64,000 nt of DNA from Lacisediminihabitans profunda (GTDB lineage: Bacteria; Actinomycetota; Actinomycetes; Actinomycetales; Microbacteriaceae): assembly GCF_008040105.1 (NCBI RefSeq), contig NZ_VRMG01000004.1, positions 62,001 to 126,000 on the forward strand. Reading direction: 5' to 3'. The notes below the pieces were generated by a model, which worked only from the letters and a program-made list of their open reading frames with translations, was not told the origin of the DNA and did no database searches. The position numbers and the translations under genes were made by a program. Positions 1 through 8,543 of this stretch are shown here, one piece after another; position 1 is the stretch's first letter, and every line of letters begins with the position of its first letter.

Positions 1-106
1 CACAGGCTTGCTTTTTTGGAGGTCGAACGTCCCCGTCGGTGCGCATTAGGCCTGATATCGTCTCCTCACGATGGATCTCAATCCCGACGACGTGACGGAG
101 AATCAC

Positions 107-1582
107 ATGACGAAGAACAGCCCCACTGAGGTGGCCGAACCGGAGCACACCCCGGAGCACACCCTTCTGGCCGACGGAGTTTCCGCAGCCGGTTCAATTG
201 TGATGGCAGTCGCGGGGAGTGCCCCGGCGTACTCCATCGCGGCGACCACCGCCGCCCTTGTGGCGGCGGCCGGTCTTGCGAGTCCGGCCGCGCTGCTGTG
301 GTGCGGACTGCCAATGCTCGGCATCGCCTGGGCGTTCGCCTATCTGGGCAGGGCGGACGTGCACGCCGGCGCGGCGTATTCGTGGGTTGGTCGTGCACTG
401 CACCCGATTCTCGGCTTTCTTTCCGGCTGGGCGGTCGTGGTATCAGCGACGATCTTCATGGTGGCGGGCGCCCTGCCCGCCGGTGCGGCGACAGTCTCCC
501 TGTTCAGCCCGGAGAGCACCAGCAATGTGCCCCTGGTCACCGGGGTGGGCGCGATCTGGTTCCTCATCATGGCCGCGTGCGTGCTCGTAGGGGTGCGGAT
601 CACAGCCAGGGCCCAGTGGATCATGTCGACCGTGGAGGTGGCGATTCTCGCGATCTTCGCCGTGGTCGCGATCGTGCACGCCGCCACCGGCTCGCATGCC
701 GGTCCCTCCTTCTCCTGGAGCTGGCTCGGATTCGGCCACTTCCAGGGCACGGGGGCCTTCGTGGCGGCCGCCCTGATCGCGGCGTTCTATTACTGGGGCT
801 GGGACGTGAGCTCCAACCTGGGTGAGGAAACGAAGAACGGCCACAAGAGTTCTGGCGTCGGCGGCATCGTCGGCGTGATCATCGTCTTCCTGCTCTTCGA
901 GGTCTTCACCGTCGCGATCCTCGAGGTGCTCCCGGCGAAGACGATCCAGGCCAACAGCGGCAACGTGCTCGGCGTGCTCGGGGACGAGATCTGGCCGGGC
1001 ATCGGGGGCAAACTCCTCATCCTCGCGGTCATGCTGTCGACCATTGCGACGCTGGAGACGACGCTCATCCAGGTCACCCGCACCCTGTTCGCGATGGGCC
1101 GCGACCACACGATCCCGAAGGCATTCGGCCGGTCCCACAAGACCTGGCGCACCCCGGCGTTCGCCACTGTCGTGGTGACGGGGGTGTCGCTCATCCTGTT
1201 CATCGGCTCGAACTTCCTCGGCAGCATCGGCACGATCCTCAGCGACGCGATCAGCTCCATCGGGCTGCAGATCGCCTTCTACTACGCCCTGGCCGGAATC
1301 GCGGTCGTGGTCGCCTACCGCAACGTGATCTTCAAGTCGGTGAAGAACTTCATCTTCATCGGACTGTGGCCCGCGATCGGTGCCCTCTTCATGGCCTGGA
1401 TCTTCGGGGTCTCGATTCCCTCCTTGCCCACGATCGTCATCGTCATCGGTCTCGGCGCTCTCGCCCTGGGCATCGTGCCCATCATCGTGTTCTGGCGCAA
1501 GGGCAGCCGGTACTTCAGCCGACGGCCTCTCGAACTGCCGGACGAACTGACCGGCAGCATCCCCGTGGTGGAGGGCGACTAG
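107..1582 (+). CDS. APC-family amino acid/polyamine permease
   Basis: Predicted 491-residue inner-membrane permease of the amino acid-polyamine-organocation superfamily, probably a proton symporter or exchanger for an amino acid or amine. After a hydrophilic N-terminus the protein enters the typical first helix (GSIVMAVAGSAPAYSIAATT) and continues through about twelve hydrophobic segments. The conserved central part carries a YYWGWD stretch and an ETTLIQVTRTLFAMGRD stretch typical of the family. The ATG at 107 is preferred over the in-frame ATG at 71 because GGAG lies 6 nt before it. The substrate cannot be told from sequence. It stands alone, with the ABC pair starting 135 bp downstream behind its own box. 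Confidence 0.9.
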   Translation: MTKNSPTEVAEPEHTPEHTLLADGVSAAGSIVMAVAGSAPAYSIAATTAALVAAAGLASPAALLWCGLPMLGIAWAFAYLGRADVHAGAAYSWVGRALHPILGFLSGWAVVVSATIFMVAGALPAGAATVSLFSPESTSNVPLVTGVGAIWFLIMAACVLVGVRITARAQWIMSTVEVAILAIFAVVAIVHAATGSHAGPSFSWSWLGFGHFQGTGAFVAAALIAAFYYWGWDVSSNLGEETKNGHKSSGVGGIVGVIIVFLLFEVFTVAILEVLPAKTIQANSGNVLGVLGDEIWPGIGGKLLILAVMLSTIATLETTLIQVTRTLFAMGRDHTIPKAFGRSHKTWRTPAFATVVVTGVSLILFIGSNFLGSIGTILSDAISSIGLQIAFYYALAGIAVVVAYRNVIFKSVKNFIFIGLWPAIGALFMAWIFGVSIPSLPTIVIVIGLGALALGIVPIIVFWRKGSRYFSRRPLELPDELTGSIPVVEGD

Positions 1583-1613
1583 GCCCGGTCGGGCGACTCG
1601 CTCGCGCCACCCG

Positions 1614-1633
1614 GCGGGGACTTTCGGCACTGG
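1614..1633 (+). promoter_or_regulatory. DosR-like box A, upstream of the ABC pair
   Basis: GCGGGGACTTTCGGCACTGG resembles the palindromic DosR/DevR site of mycobacteria. It is followed by TAACCT at 1655-1660, a good -10 candidate 21 nt after the box. The next gene starts at 1718 behind its own Shine-Dalgarno sequence. Assigned by eye; regulator not in the window. Confidence 0.5.
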
Positions 1634-1717
1634 GCAGCCAGCGCCGCGCGCTCGTAACCTAGCGGCATCGGGCGTCGCTCAGGGGATCCCGCCGCGGCCG
1701 GCGTGAGGGGATGAGAG

Positions 1718-2401
1718 ATGATTCGAGTCGAGAACGTCTCGAAGATCTATACCCTCGGCACGGTGAAGGTGACCGCCCTGCGAGACGTCTCGTTCGCCGT
1801 GGACGACGGCGAGATGGTGTGCATCAGCGGTCGGAGCGGGTCGGGCAAGAGCACGCTCCTGCGCCAACTCAGCCTGATCGACAAGCCGACCGCCGGTCGC
1901 GTGATCTTCGACGGTCTTGATGTGGTGTCGCTCTCCGAGTCGCGACGATCCGCGCTTCGTCTCGACCGCCTCGGCTACGTGTTCCAGGAGTACGCCCTCA
2001 TCCCGGAGCTCACTGCCGAGGAGAACGTCTTTCTCCCGGCGATGATGCGCGGGGGCAGGTCCCGGGACTATCACGCCCGAGCGCGCAGTCTGCTCGAGCT
2101 CGTCGGCCTGGATGCGCGCGTCGCCCACCGTCCGAAGGAGCTGTCCGGCGGCGAACAGCAACGCGTCGCCATCGCGAGAGCACTCGTGAACGAGCCGTCG
2201 GCGATCTACGCGGACGAGCCGACGGCGAACCTCGACTCGTTCTCCGGGCAGGAGGTCATGCAGACTCTCACGAGACTGAACGCCGAACTGGGCGTCACCA
2301 TCCTCTTCGTGTCCCACGATCCGGACGACGGCCAGTACGCGTCGCGGATGATCCACCTGCGTGACGGCGAGCTCGTGGACGAGCCGGAGCCGGCCGGATG
2401 A
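1718..2401 (+). CDS. ABC transporter ATP-binding protein, LolD/MacB type
   Basis: Cytoplasmic ATPase of 227 residues that should power the permease encoded next to it. Walker A (GRSGSGKST) is at residues 38-46, the Q-loop near residue 90 (YVFQE), the signature LSGGEQ at 142-147, and Walker B (AIYADEP) at 162-168 followed by the D-loop. Length and motifs fit the LolD/MacB/FtsE-like subclass, which drives mechanotransmission or lipid and peptide export rather than nutrient uptake. A purine-rich GGGGATGAGAG stretch just before the ATG supplies the ribosome-binding site. The stop codon overlaps the permease start by four bases (ATGA), so the two are translationally coupled. A DosR-like box lies 85 bp upstream. 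Confidence 0.95.
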   Translation: MIRVENVSKIYTLGTVKVTALRDVSFAVDDGEMVCISGRSGSGKSTLLRQLSLIDKPTAGRVIFDGLDVVSLSESRRSALRLDRLGYVFQEYALIPELTAEENVFLPAMMRGGRSRDYHARARSLLELVGLDARVAHRPKELSGGEQQRVAIARALVNEPSAIYADEPTANLDSFSGQEVMQTLTRLNAELGVTILFVSHDPDDGQYASRMIHLRDGELVDEPEPAG

Positions 2402-3618
2402 CGCGGGTGGGGCGTTCCCTCAGGGTTGCCGTCTTCCTGGCGTTCAAGGGACTCATTCGCGGCAATTTCGGTGTCACGGCCATGACGATCCTGTTGATGG
2501 CCCTCATCTTCGTCGACGTGCTCTTTCTGCCCGCGCTCATCCGGGGCGCGGTGCGCACCATCGACGACCAGGTGATCAACACCGTCACGAGCGACCTCGT
2601 GATCACGGCCTCTGCGGGAGCCGGCACCATCGACAATCCGGGAGCGCTGCTCGCCGAAATCGAGCGGACGAATGGCGTGCGAGCGGCGACGGCCACGACG
2701 CGGGTGGGCACCCAGATCAGCCACGGCAGCGAGTCGAACGCGTGGTCGGTCGATGCGATCGACCCGTCCAGCTATCGCCGTGTATTCACAACTCCCGGCC
2801 ACCTCATCGAGGGCTCCTTCCTCCGCAGCGCCGACACGACCGGCATCGTGCTCGGGGTGGATGTCGCGGGCGCAGACAGGACTCACGAGCGCACGTACTC
2901 GCGTTCCCTCAAGACCGTGCACGCTGGCGACGTCGTGACCGTCACCCTCGCGGGCGGGGTGACCCGCCCGTTCACCGTGCGGGGCATTTACCAGAACCGG
3001 TTCCCGCTTTCGGACCAGGGGGCGTTCATCAGCGATGCCGCGGCGGCGGCGATCCTTCCGGGAGCGCCGGATCGTGCGACGGCGATCTACGTGAAGGCCG
3101 ACGCCGGGGTCTCGTCCGGCGCGCTGAAGGTGCGCCTCGAGCCGCTGAGAACCGGGGTGAACCTCCAGACTCCCGAGCAACTGACGGCGGCCATCCAGGA
3201 TCAGATCGACACCTTCGACCTGATCAACAACATTATGAGAGCGATGTCTCTCCTTGTCGCCGCCATCACCGTCTTCATCATCACCTATGTCGATCTCGTC
3301 AATCGGCGGAGGCAGATCGGCATCGAACGGGCCATCGGGATCACCGCCACGGCGATGGTCGGCAGCTACGTGATCAAGACCGTCGTGAACGCGATCGTCG
3401 GCACCCTCGTCGGCCTCGCGGTGTTCGTGTTCGCCCTCACGCCATTCGTGCAGAGCCACCCGTTCCAGTTCCCCAATGGACCGGTCACCCTCGTTCTGGA
3501 TGCCCAGGAGGCCGCCAGGAACATGGGCGTGCTCGTCGCCGTTGCCGTCGTTTCGGTGTTGATCCCGGCGGTGCGGGCGATGCGGATGAAGATCCTCGAC
3601 GCGATCTGGGGCACCTGA
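2398..3618 (+). CDS. ABC transporter permease, FtsX/MacB type
   Basis: Membrane partner (406 residues) of the preceding ATPase, with which it shares an ATGA overlap. There is one N-terminal transmembrane helix (about residues 20-45), then a large extracytoplasmic domain (about 50-270) that looks like a MacB periplasmic core domain, then three C-terminal helices of the FtsX type. The region after residue 270 carries RRRQIGIERAIGIT, typical of the FtsX cytoplasmic loop. MacB/FtsX-like pairs of this kind export peptides or sense envelope stress; the substrate here is unknown. The position behind a DosR-like box suggests stress-induced expression, which is inference. Confidence 0.9.
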   Translation: MTRVGRSLRVAVFLAFKGLIRGNFGVTAMTILLMALIFVDVLFLPALIRGAVRTIDDQVINTVTSDLVITASAGAGTIDNPGALLAEIERTNGVRAATATTRVGTQISHGSESNAWSVDAIDPSSYRRVFTTPGHLIEGSFLRSADTTGIVLGVDVAGADRTHERTYSRSLKTVHAGDVVTVTLAGGVTRPFTVRGIYQNRFPLSDQGAFISDAAAAAILPGAPDRATAIYVKADAGVSSGALKVRLEPLRTGVNLQTPEQLTAAIQDQIDTFDLINNIMRAMSLLVAAITVFIITYVDLVNRRRQIGIERAIGITATAMVGSYVIKTVVNAIVGTLVGLAVFVFALTPFVQSHPFQFPNGPVTLVLDAQEAARNMGVLVAVAVVSVLIPAVRAMRMKILDAIWGT

Positions 3619-3670
3619 TTACCGCCGTTCGGCGGAAGACGTCACGCGGTGGTTGCGTGGAGGTGAACAG

Positions 3671-3754
3671 ATGCTGAATACTGGTGCACGCCGAGCCAGT
3701 TCGGGTCTGTCACGGCGTGTCCTCGTGGAGGACGGGTGCGGGCTCGGTCACTGA
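3671..3754 (+). CDS. Possible 27-residue leader-like small ORF
   Basis: ATG at 3671 is preceded by GGAGGTG with 5 nt spacing, one of the best Shine-Dalgarno sequences in the window. The frame encodes a basic 27-residue peptide starting MLNTGARRASSG and ends at a TGA inside a perfect 13-bp hairpin. A peptide whose stop codon sits in a hairpin is the layout of a leader peptide or attenuator, but the next gene is 370 bp away, so a regulatory role is only a suggestion. No family is recognised. Confidence 0.3.
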   Translation: MLNTGARRASSGLSRRVLVEDGCGLGH

Positions 3755-3764
3755 CCGAGCCCGC
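3738..3764. terminator. Perfect 13-bp hairpin, possible terminator or attenuator
   Basis: GCGGGCTCGGTCA and its exact complement TGACCGAGCCCGC are separated by one base, so the tip of the stem must open. No T-run follows on either strand, which is common for actinobacterial terminators. It could end the ABC operon transcript 120 bp upstream. Confidence 0.45.
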
Positions 3765-4126
3765 ATTCGAGCCTCCGCGTGTGCGGGAATTCCCTCGTCG
3801 TCGGTCGGCTGGGCATCCGCGTCCCGGACCCCGCCTCGCACCGGCGTGCGAATGGGCCCGGTCTCCCCGAAGAATGCAGCCTGCACAGTGATCCCCTTCA
3901 CTACCAATGGCAAACGGATGCTGCGGCGTCGCGACGGACGTGCGGTCGCGACAGTGGTGGGCGCGGTCCGGAGGAAACCCCCTCCCCCGAATACTGCTGA
4001 GTATCGCGCTGAACCCGACCAATTGTCAATGGACAGGGCCCAATGGAGGCGGTCGTCGCCACCAAACTCGCAGCGGGCGATGCCAGAGTGGTCTAACACC
4101 CCGAACCGACGCAAGAAAGAAGCCCC

Positions 4127-4453
4127 ATGACTGTCATCAAGATCAACGCCATAACGGTTCCCAGCGACAGCGGCGACGAGTTGGCGCAACGGTTCGCCGC
4201 CCGTGCCGGCGCGGTCGACGATCAACCGGGCTTCGAGGGCTTCGAACTCCTCAAGCCCACCGACGACCGGACCACCTGGCTGGTCGTGACTCGCTGGTCG
4301 GACGAGGAATCGTTCCAGTCCTGGGTGAATTCGCCCGCGTTCGGCCACGGTCATCGCAGCGAGGCCGAGCGATCCGGCGGGTCGGCTCCGGCGCACGTCG
4401 GCGTCAGCAGCGAACTGTGGTCGTACGAGACCGCCGGCGGCACATCGCGCTGA
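4127..4453 (+). CDS. MhuD-like haem-degrading monooxygenase (ABM fold)
   Basis: A 108-residue cytoplasmic protein of the antibiotic-biosynthesis-monooxygenase fold, very similar in layout to mycobacterial MhuD, which cleaves haem to mycobilin and releases iron. Residues matching the MhuD active site are visible: Asn7 (VIKINAI), Arg26, Trp66 (RWSDEESFQSW region) and a histidine at 74 or 76 (FGHGHR) near the expected haem ligand. Length fits the family. The ATG follows a weak purine-rich AGAAAGAAG. The gene stands alone between two non-coding stretches and no iron box was recognised. Haem oxygenase activity is inferred from residue conservation; other ABM proteins act on quinones. Confidence 0.8.
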   Translation: MTVIKINAITVPSDSGDELAQRFAARAGAVDDQPGFEGFELLKPTDDRTTWLVVTRWSDEESFQSWVNSPAFGHGHRSEAERSGGSAPAHVGVSSELWSYETAGGTSR

Positions 4454-4509
4454 CGTCCCGGTCGCGCCCCGCGCCCCTCGCGCCCCGCGGCGGCCCCGTG
4501 CTGCCCACG

Positions 4510-4608
4510 CGCTGCTCCGGAGCATCCACGTTCTGCAGGCCGGAATCGGGCTTGTAGGCGGCAATTCGGGGCCGCGGTGAACCGAACCTCCGGAGAAACG
4601 CGTGTTGG
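4510..4608 (+). repeat. TIR element, copy 1
   Basis: Begins CGCTGCTCCGGAG and ends CTCCGGAGAAACGCG followed by TGTTGG. The ends are inverted copies of each other. The middle holds a small GC-rich hairpin (GGCGGC, AATTCGGG, GCCGC). This copy is the most diverged of the three. Confidence 0.8.
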
Positions 4609-4684
4609 ATGCGTCCGCGGGGGGCTTCCGCGCGCGGCGGAGCCGGGTGCCGTGGTCGCACCGCGCGCCCCGTCGCGCCCCACG

Positions 4685-4782
4685 CGCTTCTCCGGAGCTT
4701 CGGTGCTCGGCCGGCCGGAATCGGGCTTTTAGGCGGCAATTCGGGCCGCCGTGAACCGAACCTCCGGAGAAACGCGTGTTGG
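4685..4782 (+). repeat. TIR element, copy 2
   Basis: Left end CGCTTCTCCGGAG and right end CTCCGGAGAAACGCG are inverted repeats. The central hairpin GGCGGC, AATTCGG, GCCGCC is perfect. It is almost identical to copy 3. Confidence 0.85.
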
Positions 4783-4880
4783 ATGCGTCCGCGGGGGGCT
4801 TCCGCGCGCGGCGGAGCCGGGTGCCGTGGTCGCACCGCGCGCCCCGTCGCGCCCACCCTGCGCCCCGCGTGCTGCCCACG

Positions 4881-4978
4881 CGCTTCTCCGGAGCTTCGGC
4901 GCTCGGCCGGCCGGATTCGGGCTTGTAGGCGGCAATTCGGGCCGCCGTGAACCGAACCTCCGGAGAAACGCGTGTTGG
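4881..4978 (+). repeat. TIR element, copy 3
   Basis: Same terminal inverted repeats and central hairpin as copy 2, with only a few substitutions. The downstream flank differs from the other copies and leads into the FtsH promoter. Confidence 0.85.
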
Positions 4979-5080
4979 TGGACGGTCGAGGAGGGCGCCC
5001 GGGGCATCGAATGCACGCTCGGTGACGACGGACCGCGCGGAGAATTCTTCCGCTGGCAGCGTGCGCGGTCCGGCGCATTC

Positions 5081-5100
5081 GAGGGACTTTGGACCGTACG
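5081..5100 (+). promoter_or_regulatory. DosR-like box B, upstream of the FtsH paralogue
   Basis: GAGGGACTTTGGACCGTACG ends 30 nt before the ftsH-like ATG. CAGTCT at 5119-5124 occupies -12 to -7 relative to that ATG, and no Shine-Dalgarno precedes it. Together these predict a leaderless transcript starting at the ATG. Confidence 0.6.
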
Positions 5101-5130
5101 CCGTCGCACGCCTGCCGCCAGTCTTGAACA

Positions 5131-7008
5131 ATGGATGCCCCCGACTCGAATGACCAGCGAAAGCCGGGCTTCTTCGGCAGGCACCAGTGGATCCGCTGGG
5201 TGGCGCTCTCCGTATTGTTGATCGCCGCCGGTGTCTACCTTTTCTCGATCGCTCTGCCCGGGTCCTCCGCCGAGAACCTGAGCTACTCCAAGTTCATCAC
5301 GGCCGTCGAGGCAGGCAAGGTTTCCGAGGTGTCGATCTCGACGGACGGCGCGGCCGCGGGCAAATACGTGTCCGGCACGTTGTTCACCACTGCAATCCCG
5401 GTCATCGACGAGCCCCTACTCGAGACGCTCAAGGCGCAGAAGGTGGATGTGACCGCCGTTCCGGCCGCGACCTCGTCGATCTGGTCGACCCTCGCCGGTT
5501 GGGCCTTCACGCTGCTTCCCTTTGTGCTGCTCGGTTGGCTGTGGTGGCGCATGTCCAGGGCACAGGGAGACGCCCAGGGACTGTTCGGGTTCGCCCGCTC
5601 GAAGGGCAAGCTGTTCGAATCGACCGGACCGAGGACCACTTTCGCGGATGTCGCGGGATACGAGGGGGTGAAGGCCGAGGTTACGGAGATCGTCGATTTT
5701 CTCCGGACGCCCGATCGTTTTCGCAGACTGGGGGCGAAGATCCCCCGCGGTGCCCTCATGGTCGGTCCGCCGGGCACCGGCAAGACGCTGCTGGCGCGCG
5801 CGGTGGCCGGCGAAGCGGGAGTGCCGTTCTTCTCGGTCGACGGATCGAGTTTCGTCGAGATGTTCGTCGGCGTCGGGGCCTCACGCGTTCGCGACCTGTT
5901 CAAGGAGGCGCGCAGCCGGGCTCCGGCAATCGTCTTCATCGACGAGATCGACTCCATCGGTCAGCGGCGATCCGGCACGACGTCGTTCGTGTCGAACGAC
6001 GAGCGCGAGCAGACGCTCAACCAACTGTTGGCCGAGATGGATGGCTTCGACGCCGCCAGCGGCGTCGTGGTGCTCGCCGCCACGAACCGGCCGGATCTGC
6101 TCGATGCCGCCCTCCTGCGCCCGGGGCGCTTCGACCGCAGGATCAGCGTGCCGCTTCCGATGGTCTCCGAACGGCGCGCCATCCTCCTGGTCCACTGCCT
6201 GGGCAAGCCGATCGAGACGGGCGTGGACTTCGACGTGATCGCGCGCGGCACTCCCGGCTTCTCGGGTGCCGACCTGGCCAATCTCGCGAACGAGGCTGCG
6301 ATTGAGGCCGTGCGAAACTCCCGCGACAGCATCACCCAGGCCGATTTCGACGCCGCCCGCGATCGTTTGGTGTTGGGACGCCGGGACAACTCGACGGTGC
6401 TGCTTCCCGAGGAGAAGGAGGCCATCGCCGTTCACGAGTCCGGACACGCCCTCGTGGCCGCGCTGTGCCCCCGGGCCGACCCCGTCTCCAAGATCACCAT
6501 CCTGCCGGCCGGCGAGAGCCTGGGCGCCACGCATCAGTTGCCCGAGGTCGAGCGCCACCTCTACGGTCAGGACTACCTCGCCGACGACCTGGCCGTGCGG
6601 CTCGGCGGTCGGGCCGCGGAGATTGTGGCCTTCGGCCAGGGCTCGTCCGGCGCGAGCAACGACCTGCTGGGGGCGACTGCCCTGGCGACGAGGATGGTGC
6701 GGGAGTTCGGCCTGTCACCGCGCCTTGGTCCGGTGAGCTACTCACGAGCCGACAACGGAAGCGGTTCGGTCTTCGACCGGCCGTATTCCGATGAGACGCA
6801 GGCAACCGTCGACAGCGAGGTGGCCCGACTGCTGCGGGAGGCCGAGGCCCGCGCGATCCAGCTCATCACCGACCATCGCCGGGTTCTCGACCTGCTGTCG
6901 TCTCTGCTCGTCGAGCGCGAAACGGTCGACGGCAGCGTCGTCTACGACCTCATTGCGGCGGAGAGCTCGACCGTGACCGGCGCCGGCGACCAGCGCCGTC
7001 GAGCGTGA
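5131..7008 (+). CDS. FtsH-like ATP-dependent zinc metalloprotease (paralogue)
   Basis: Membrane-anchored AAA+ protease of 625 residues that should extract and degrade membrane and cytosolic proteins as a hexamer. Two transmembrane helices (about 23-43 and 124-141) flank a short extracytoplasmic part. The AAA module has Walker A (GPPGTGKT, 212-219), Walker B (IVFIDEID, 267-274) and the second region of homology ([20 protein letters not shown]). The protease domain has the zinc motif HESGH (435-439; HEAGH in most FtsH) and a likely third ligand Asp511. It is shorter at the C-terminus than housekeeping actinobacterial FtsH, which usually sits near folate genes; here the neighbours are stress-type genes, so this looks like a second, conditional copy. 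The last 59 bp overlap the convergent gene. Confidence 0.93.
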   Translation: MDAPDSNDQRKPGFFGRHQWIRWVALSVLLIAAGVYLFSIALPGSSAENLSYSKFITAVEAGKVSEVSISTDGAAAGKYVSGTLFTTAIPVIDEPLLETLKAQKVDVTAVPAATSSIWSTLAGWAFTLLPFVLLGWLWWRMSRAQGDAQGLFGFARSKGKLFESTGPRTTFADVAGYEGVKAEVTEIVDFLRTPDRFRRLGAKIPRGALMVGPPGTGKTLLARAVAGEAGVPFFSVDGSSFVEMFVGVGASRVRDLFKEARSRAPAIVFIDEIDSIGQRRSGTTSFVSNDEREQTLNQLLAEMDGFDAASGVVVLAATNRPDLLDAALLRPGRFDRRISVPLPMVSERRAILLVHCLGKPIETGVDFDVIARGTPGFSGADLANLANEAAIEAVRNSRDSITQADFDAARDRLVLGRRDNSTVLLPEEKEAIAVHESGHALVAALCPRADPVSKITILPAGESLGATHQLPEVERHLYGQDYLADDLAVRLGGRAAEIVAFGQGSSGASNDLLGATALATRMVREFGLSPRLGPVSYSRADNGSGSVFDRPYSDETQATVDSEVARLLREAEARAIQLITDHRRVLDLLSSLLVERETVDGSVVYDLIAAESSTVTGAGDQRRRA

Positions 7009-8020
7009 GCGAGAGGTAGGCAAGAAAGGACAGCGGGATCGGAAGCCAGTACTGGAGCAGGCGCCATCCGATCACTGCGAGGAGAGCCGTTGAACGCGGG
7101 GCACCGAACGCGACCGTCGCCGGAACGAGTACCCCCTCGACGATCCCCAGCCCGCCGGGTGTGATGGGCAACAGGGCGAGAATGCTGCCGACCCCGTACA
7201 CCGTGAGCAGAGGCCCGAGCCCGAGCGGATGCCCGAATGCCACGAAAAGCACCCCCAGCGCGGCGGCGTCGAGGAGCCAATTGGCCACCGCCAGTGAGAG
7301 AACGACGGCCATCCGCCTTGGGTCGGTGAGCAGTTCGCGCACCCGGCGGGCCATCGTGCGCACAAATCGCTCCGCGGCATCCTCGGTGACGATCGGCATC
7401 CGTCGGGCGACCCACCGCGCGGCGAGGACTGATCGATCGGTGTGCCTCGTGAGCGCCCACACCGCGATTGCCGCCGCGACAAGGAGCGCGAGCACGGTGG
7501 AGGCGGCCGCGACGTAGTAGTCGTTTTCGGCGAATTCCCTCAGGGACAACGCGATCCCGGTCGCGAACACAACACCGAGCACGATGTTCGAGCCGGTCGT
7601 CTCGATCGTGGCAGCGGTGAGGGCGTCTGCCGGGCGCACTCCCGCCTTGCCGAGAAGCCGAAACCGCGTCGCCGCCGAAGTGGCGCTGCCGCCGGGCAGG
7701 ACATGGTTCACACCGAGCGCCGTCACGTCGATGCGAAGCAGGGTGAAGTAGCGAGGTGATTCCGCACCGAGCAGGGACGAGGTGAGGGCACTATAGACCA
7801 GCAGCGAGGCGAGTTCGAGCGTCACGGCGGTCGCGGAGAGCGGCAGGGAGACGTGCGCTAGCGAGTCCAGAGCGCCTTCCGCGGCGATGAACTGCGGCAC
7901 GACGATGAACCAGACGACGATCACCAGCAGCACCGTCGGAGCACCGATCCGCAGCCAGATCGGAATCCGTAACCTGCCCTGACCTTGCCGCGCTGCCAGT
8001 CGAACCGACGGTATCCTCAT
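6950..8020 (-). CDS. Lysylphosphatidylglycerol synthase-TM (UPF0104) family membrane protein
   Basis: A 356-residue polytopic protein with about eight hydrophobic segments, matching the LPG_synthase_TM/AglD family. Members include the flippase half of MprF and stand-alone proteins of unknown role. The pattern LPGGSATSAATRFRLLGKAG is typical of the first cytoplasmic loop region, and PITPGGLGIVEG is the family hallmark near the C-terminus. There is no lysyl-transferase domain, so lipid translocation rather than aminoacylation is the more likely role. The gene converges on the FtsH gene and overlaps it by 59 bp, so transcription of one should interfere with the other. Confidence 0.85.
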   Translation of the reverse strand: MRIPSVRLAARQGQGRLRIPIWLRIGAPTVLLVIVVWFIVVPQFIAAEGALDSLAHVSLPLSATAVTLELASLLVYSALTSSLLGAESPRYFTLLRIDVTALGVNHVLPGGSATSAATRFRLLGKAGVRPADALTAATIETTGSNIVLGVVFATGIALSLREFAENDYYVAAASTVLALLVAAAIAVWALTRHTDRSVLAARWVARRMPIVTEDAAERFVRTMARRVRELLTDPRRMAVVLSLAVANWLLDAAALGVLFVAFGHPLGLGPLLTVYGVGSILALLPITPGGLGIVEGVLVPATVAFGAPRSTALLAVIGWRLLQYWLPIPLSFLAYLSLTLDGAGRRRRSRSSSPPQ

Positions 8021-8044
8021 CGCGGACTCTCGGCGGCGGCAGGG

Positions 8045-8311
8045 CTATCTCGGCGAGGCGAAATGAACGGAGAGCGGAGTGGTGGCCGTGATCAAGAGCA
8101 ATTCAACGCCCTCACGATGCAACAGCGGCACGAGTTGCGCGTCACCGTCGTCGATGAGCCGTTGGGCGTGATGCAAGAAGATCCCCGCCATCTCCGCTGA
8201 GGCGACGAACTTGCGTCCGCCGTGATGGATGCAGACGGGCCGGGTGTTCCTGGTCGCCGGGGTGCGCTCCTGTACTGTGTCGCCGAGCGTCGCTGCTGCC
8301 AAGCCGATCAC
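8045..8311 (-). CDS. Small protein of unknown function behind a DosR-like box
   Basis: The C-terminal 60 residues look like a genuine globular domain (VCIHHGGRKFVASAEMAGIF, then LHHAQRLIDDGDAQLVPLL), rich in histidine and ending in a beta-type segment (ELLLITATTPLSVHFA). No family is recognised. The start is uncertain. I chose GTG at 8311 (88 residues); an in-frame ATG at 8413 lies almost inside the upstream box and has its GGAGG directly abutting it. A predicted transcription start near 8393 makes the internal GTG more plausible. It faces the divergent small gene at 8613; both have boxes. Confidence 0.55.
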   Translation of the reverse strand: MIGLAAATLGDTVQERTPATRNTRPVCIHHGGRKFVASAEMAGIFLHHAQRLIDDGDAQLVPLLHREGVELLLITATTPLSVHFASPR

Positions 8312-8425
8312 GAGTCCACGTCCATGGTTCGCTCCACTCCGAGTGTCTGGGGAGATGTGGCCGAGCGGACGCAAATGCTCACTCCGCCGTGCACCTTCGA
8401 TCCTGCCGGACATCCTCCGGCCGAT

Positions 8426-8445
8426 TAGGGGCTTAGGTCCCCCTC
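8426..8445 (-). promoter_or_regulatory. DosR-like box C
   Basis: On the plus strand it reads TAGGGGCTTAGGTCCCCCTC, a near-perfect palindrome that on the minus strand contains GGGGGACCTAAGCCCC. CAGGAT at 8405-8400 (minus strand) lies 20 nt downstream and would serve as the -10 for the leftward gene. Confidence 0.55.
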
Positions 8446-8523
8446 GAAGGGGACGGGGGCGAACCGACGGTGGTTCCGCGGCCGGCCGGCGTCGTTCGGG
8501 TCGGCGGCCCGCTCGGCCCGGCA

Positions 8524-8543
8524 CGGTGTCCTAAGTCCCTGTC
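8524..8543 (+). promoter_or_regulatory. DosR-like box D
   Basis: CGGTGTCCTAAGTCCCTGTC; the minus-strand reading contains GGGACTTAGGACA. CACGAT at 8563-8568 follows 19 nt later, predicting a start near 8575 and a 38-nt leader that contains the strong Shine-Dalgarno of the gene at 8613. Confidence 0.55.

Larger units (their letters stand above)
3619..4126. other. 508-bp intergenic stretch
   Basis: No gene can be called firmly. It holds a possible 27-codon ORF with a strong Shine-Dalgarno (3671-3754), a 13-bp-stem hairpin over that stop codon (3738-3764), and a possible minus-strand 63-codon frame (GTG at 3901, stop at 3710) with fair third-position GC but no ribosome-binding site. The remainder up to the MhuD-like gene shows nothing I recognise. 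Confidence 0.5.
4454..5080. repeat. Tandem array of inverted-repeat elements with GC-rich spacers
   Basis: This 627-bp stretch has no convincing gene. It consists of three near-identical elements of about 98 bp (4510-4608, 4685-4782, 4881-4978) separated by spacers that are themselves nearly identical over about 72 bp. The second spacer has about 22 extra bases that match sequence before the first element. The array therefore grew by tandem duplication of an element-plus-spacer unit of 175-196 bp. Long open frames across it on both strands have repetitive translations and are not genes. Confidence 0.85.

Noticed and set aside
3710-3901. 63-codon minus-strand frame starting GTG 3901
   Set aside because: Fair third-position GC, but no ribosome-binding site, no family, and it covers a hairpin that is better explained as a terminator.
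4080-4112. D-arm-like GATGCCAGAGTGGTCTAAC before the MhuD-like gene
   Set aside because: No anticodon or T arm follows before the start codon at 4127.
8351-8417. tRNA-Ser-like segment starting GGAGATGTGGCCGAGCGG and ending near CATCCTCC
   Set aside because: The first 18 bases look like a class II tRNA and a TTCGATCC loop follows, but the T stem and anticodon stem do not pair, the acceptor has an extra base, and the length is too short. At most a chance match or decayed remnant.
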